This document shows positions 39,797 to 41,725 of a DNA stretch of 41,725 bases, piece after piece. A program made the translations under genes and the position numbers. A model generated the notes under the pieces. The model was given only the letters and a program-made list of their open reading frames with translations. It made no database searches and was not told where the DNA came from. The DNA is from an uncultured Dorea sp. (lineage in GTDB: Bacteria > Bacillota > Clostridia > Lachnospirales > Lachnospiraceae): contig CANSLW010000004.1 of the NCBI GenBank assembly GCA_947647815.1, forward strand, positions 1-41,725, in the 5' to 3' direction. The stretch's first letter is position 1. Every line of letters begins with the position of its first letter.

Positions 39797-40345
39797 ATGG
39801 CTAAAAAAATTGTAATACTTAATGGAAGTCCGCGTAAAAATGGAAATACTTCCGCATTGGTGGAAAGATTTACTGAGGGCGCAAAAAATGCAGGTAACAC
39901 AGTTACAGAGTTTTTCCTCGACAGTATGGATATTCATGGCTGCATAGGGTGTTTTGGTGGGCATAGCAGCAGGGAATGTCCGTGTGTGCAAAAGGATGAT
40001 ATGATGCAGATCTATCCGGCGGTCAGGGAGTGTGATGTGATCGTGCTTGCATCGCCTTTGTATTACTGGAACATGAGCGGCCAGCTTCGGACAGCGGTTG
40101 ACCGTCTGTTTGCTCTGGAGGAAGGGGACGGCAATCTGTTAAGAGGGCATGATCGTTCTTCGGCACTTTTGATGGCGGCAGAGGGGCACGGCTTTGAAGA
40201 TGTCCTGACTTATTATGACCATTTGATGGAGCATCTGCACTGGAAAAATCTTGGTCATGTTCTGGCGGGTGGAAATGGTCATGTGGGTGATATTAAAGGA
40301 AAACCGGAACTAGAACAGGCATATGAACTTGGAAAATCAATATAG
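39797..40345 (+). CDS. NAD(P)H-dependent FMN reductase / flavodoxin-like oxidoreductase (second)
   Basis: A 182-aa flavodoxin-fold reductase with LNGSPRKNGNTSALVERF at the FMN loop, a cysteine cluster (GCIGCFGG, then CPCVQKDDM) and SPLYYWNMSGQLRTAVDRL for the FMN ring. It is homologous to the first gene of this cluster. ATG 39797 follows GAAGGAG (39781-39787); an upstream ATG at 39779 is in frame but lacks a site. It closes the operon, with a terminator at 40394. Confidence 0.92.
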   Translation: MAKKIVILNGSPRKNGNTSALVERFTEGAKNAGNTVTEFFLDSMDIHGCIGCFGGHSSRECPCVQKDDMMQIYPAVRECDVIVLASPLYYWNMSGQLRTAVDRLFALEEGDGNLLRGHDRSSALLMAAEGHGFEDVLTYYDHLMEHLHWKNLGHVLAGGNGHVGDIKGKPELEQAYELGKSI

Positions 40346-40393
40346 TATAGTAATAGTAAGACAAGAACTTTAAAACTGAGCGGTAGTATGTAT

Positions 40394-40431
40394 AGTGATG
40401 CAATTCTAAATAAAATTGCGTCACTTTTTTT
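40394..40431 (+). terminator. Rho-independent terminator after the flavoprotein cluster
   Basis: AGTGATGCAATT (40394-40405) pairs with AATTGCGTCACT (40414-40425) with one mismatch, followed by a run of T to 40431. Confidence 0.85.
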
Positions 40432-40471
40432 GCGTCAAAATTTCGTAAGGAGAGTATTCTGCTTATGGTAA

Positions 40472-40500
40472 TTGTATTTTAAATTACAGTACTATATAAT
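40472..40500 (+). promoter_or_regulatory. Promoter of the GNAT gene
   Basis: A -35 TTGTAT (40472-40477) and a perfect TATAAT (40495-40500), 17 nt apart, lie 58 nt before the ATG at 40558. Confidence 0.7.
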
Positions 40501-40557
40501 GGTGTTTATATTCAAGTTTACAGAAATGAAAAAATTGGAGGTTGTGGTGAATTTTTT

Positions 40558-41007
40558 ATGAGTCATATAAGAAAAGCAGCAATAGAAGATGCTTCAAGAT
40601 TAGCAGAGATATTGATATTTACTAAAAGGATGAATTATAGGGAAATTTTTCATGATGATAAAGTTTCGTTCGGTGAAATGCAGGTTCTTCCTTTGGCGCA
40701 GGCCTATATTGATACGCCTGAAAAGCTAGAGAATATTTGGGTATATGATGACGAATTTGTAAAAGGTATGCTTCGTATGGAGGGGAATAAGATTATAGAA
40801 CTGTATGTAGATTCTTTTTTTCAAAACAAGGGGATTGGTGCAGAGTTAATTGAATTTGCGATTCAGATGTTTCATGCTTCAAGTTTATTTGTGTTAGAAA
40901 AGAATAGCAGTGCAATACGTTTTTATCAGCGTCATGGCTTCAGGCTGACACAAGAACGGAAATTGGAAGAAGGAACGACGGAGTATATTGTGAAAATGGA
41001 ACGGTAA
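40558..41007 (+). CDS. GNAT-family N-acetyltransferase
   Basis: A 149-aa GNAT protein. The N-terminal IRKAAIEDASRLAEILIF is the usual strand-helix start. The acetyl-CoA loop appears as VDSFFQNKGIGAELIEFA (QxxGxG/A motif with QNKGIG), and the C-terminal SAIRFYQRHGFRLTQER is the conserved family block. Acceptor unknown. The ribosome binding site GGAGG (40537-40541) is 16 nt from the ATG, rather far, so translation may be weak. It has its own promoter and precedes the ABM gene by 48 nt. Confidence 0.92.
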   Translation: MSHIRKAAIEDASRLAEILIFTKRMNYREIFHDDKVSFGEMQVLPLAQAYIDTPEKLENIWVYDDEFVKGMLRMEGNKIIELYVDSFFQNKGIGAELIEFAIQMFHASSLFVLEKNSSAIRFYQRHGFRLTQERKLEEGTTEYIVKMER

Positions 41008-41055
41008 ATTCAAGCAGTTTACAAAATATTTGAATATAAAGAGGAGGCAGATAGA

Positions 41056-41388
41056 ATGGCTATTACAGTGAATATTTACTATAGAGGAGAGAAGGGAAAT
41101 GCCAGGAGATTTGCGGAAGAAATGGTTTTAAGCGGAGTTGTCAGTGATATTCGTGCAGAAGATGGAAATATTAGATATGAATATTTTTTCCCGATGGATG
41201 ATCCGGAAACAGTGCTTTTGATTGACAGCTGGAAGGACCAGTATTCCATAGACATTCACCATGCTTCCCCTATGATGGCAAAAATCATAGAATTACGGGA
41301 GAAATATGATCTGCATATGAAAGTAGAACGATATGTGTCTGATGAAAATGGAGTTCCGGTAACAGACAAGGCATTCATAAAGCTGTAA
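41056..41388 (+). CDS. Putative quinol monooxygenase, ABM domain
   Basis: A 110-aa single-domain protein of the antibiotic-biosynthesis-monooxygenase (dimeric alpha/beta barrel) family, with the repeated elements ITVNIYYRGEKGNARRFAEEM and the family-typical YEYFFPMDDPETVLLIDSWKDQYSIDIHHAS. Relatives such as YgiN and YcnE act on quinols or are of unknown function. It has a GAGGAGG ribosome binding site and probably shares a transcript with the GNAT gene. With the upstream nitroreductases it fits a quinone/electrophile theme. Confidence 0.87.
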   Translation: MAITVNIYYRGEKGNARRFAEEMVLSGVVSDIRAEDGNIRYEYFFPMDDPETVLLIDSWKDQYSIDIHHASPMMAKIIELREKYDLHMKVERYVSDENGVPVTDKAFIKL

Positions 41389-41501
41389 GTGAATTCACAA
41401 TATTACTTTTAGGACTTAGTCTCCACTGCTTTTTAATATTTTACGTAAAAACTGCGCCACAGCCTTGGCAGGCCATCGTGCAGTGATTTTGTTCAATATG
41501 A

Positions 41502-41725
41502 ATTTGGGAGAATTATCTTATTAAAGAGGAAGCGGGACTTGATATTAGAGTAAAACGGATAATTGCAGTTCAAGATAGAGAAAAACACAATCTACCAATT
41601 TATGCTTATAAGGTATGTAAAATTTTTATGCAATGTGAAGTAATAGGCGGTAAATTCATTTCCAATATTGAAACTACAGGCTTTGATTATTTTGAAATTG
41701 ATGAATTACCTTGTCTTGCAGAAGA
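41502..41725 (+). pseudogene. Nudix hydrolase fragment, 5'-truncated, runs off the window
   Basis: The frame from 41502 (a TGA at 41499-41501 closes it) to the window end reads ENYLIKEEAGLDIRVKRIIA and continues to FDYFEIDELPCLAEE. IKEEAGLDI matches the REUXEEXGU half of the Nudix box, and the downstream part fits a NUDIX protein of the ADP-ribose pyrophosphatase/mutator group. The N-terminal strand and the GX5E half of the box are missing, and no start codon is available. It is probably a decayed gene; its 3' end lies outside the window. Confidence 0.6.

Noticed and set aside
1..41725. Search for prophage, transposase, integrase, toxin-antitoxin or defence genes
   Set aside because: No such protein was recognised in any intact frame; mobile-element evidence is limited to small structured repeats and gene remnants.

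Overview
The window reads as chromosome of a Gram-positive gut Clostridium, most likely a Lachnospiraceae member (Dorea / Mediterraneibacter / Clostridium scindens neighbourhood). This is judged from the protein sequences, the purine-rich AGGAGG ribosome binding sites, the order apt-relA-MBL hydrolase-hemZ-hisS-aspS, a tRNA-dependent T-box in front of ilvB, paired DUF3793/DUF2325 genes and a divergent thymidylate synthase. Nearly every gene lies on the + strand. Species cannot be fixed from the sequence alone.

Layout. 1-8111: housekeeping cluster: a damaged or partial apt end, bifunctional (p)ppGpp synthetase/hydrolase, an MBL-fold hydrolase, a hairpin-rich intergenic element, hemZ, hisS and aspS. 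8203-10023: a secreted protein with cell-wall-binding repeats and a transglutaminase-like domain. 10245-10317: tRNA-Gly(GCC) with its own promoter and terminator. 10475-14560: a short-chain dehydrogenase resembling 12alpha-hydroxysteroid dehydrogenases, homoserine dehydrogenase behind a palindromic promoter element, and a MATE exporter with a MarR regulator. 14637-15593: DUF3793 and DUF2325 genes behind a good Fur-box match. 15724-18296: thymidylate synthase, dihydrofolate reductase and a GT4 glycosyltransferase. 18331-22214: branched-chain amino acid genes: ilvB under a T-box whose specifier reads as Val (GUA), then ilvN and ilvE, followed by a DUF1015 gene. 23653-25598: a YtrA-type GntR regulator and an ABC-2 exporter behind a perfect 18-bp inverted repeat that embeds the promoter. 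25723-35944: a galactose-type ABC importer (mglB, mglA, mglC) followed by a sensory cassette of an AraC-type response regulator, a sensor kinase and two sugar-binding-like proteins.

From about 35,950 the character changes: several broken genes (an unassigned fragment, an XRE-type HTH fragment, a flavin/NAD oxidoreductase fragment, a 5'-truncated Nudix gene) lie around intact accessory genes. These are a maltose/galactoside O-acetyltransferase, an HxlR regulator divergent from a flavodoxin-nitroreductase-nitroreductase-flavodoxin cluster, a GNAT acetyltransferase and an ABM-type monooxygenase.

The strongest candidate for a less-described system is the sugar module at 25.7-35.9 kb. It has an importer whose permease carries a roughly 215-residue coiled-coil N-terminus, an attenuator between mglB and mglA, and a co-oriented kinase/regulator pair with two extra extracellular binding proteins, one membrane-anchored and one lipoprotein. 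I infer that these binding proteins present sugar occupancy to the kinase, which in turn controls the importer.
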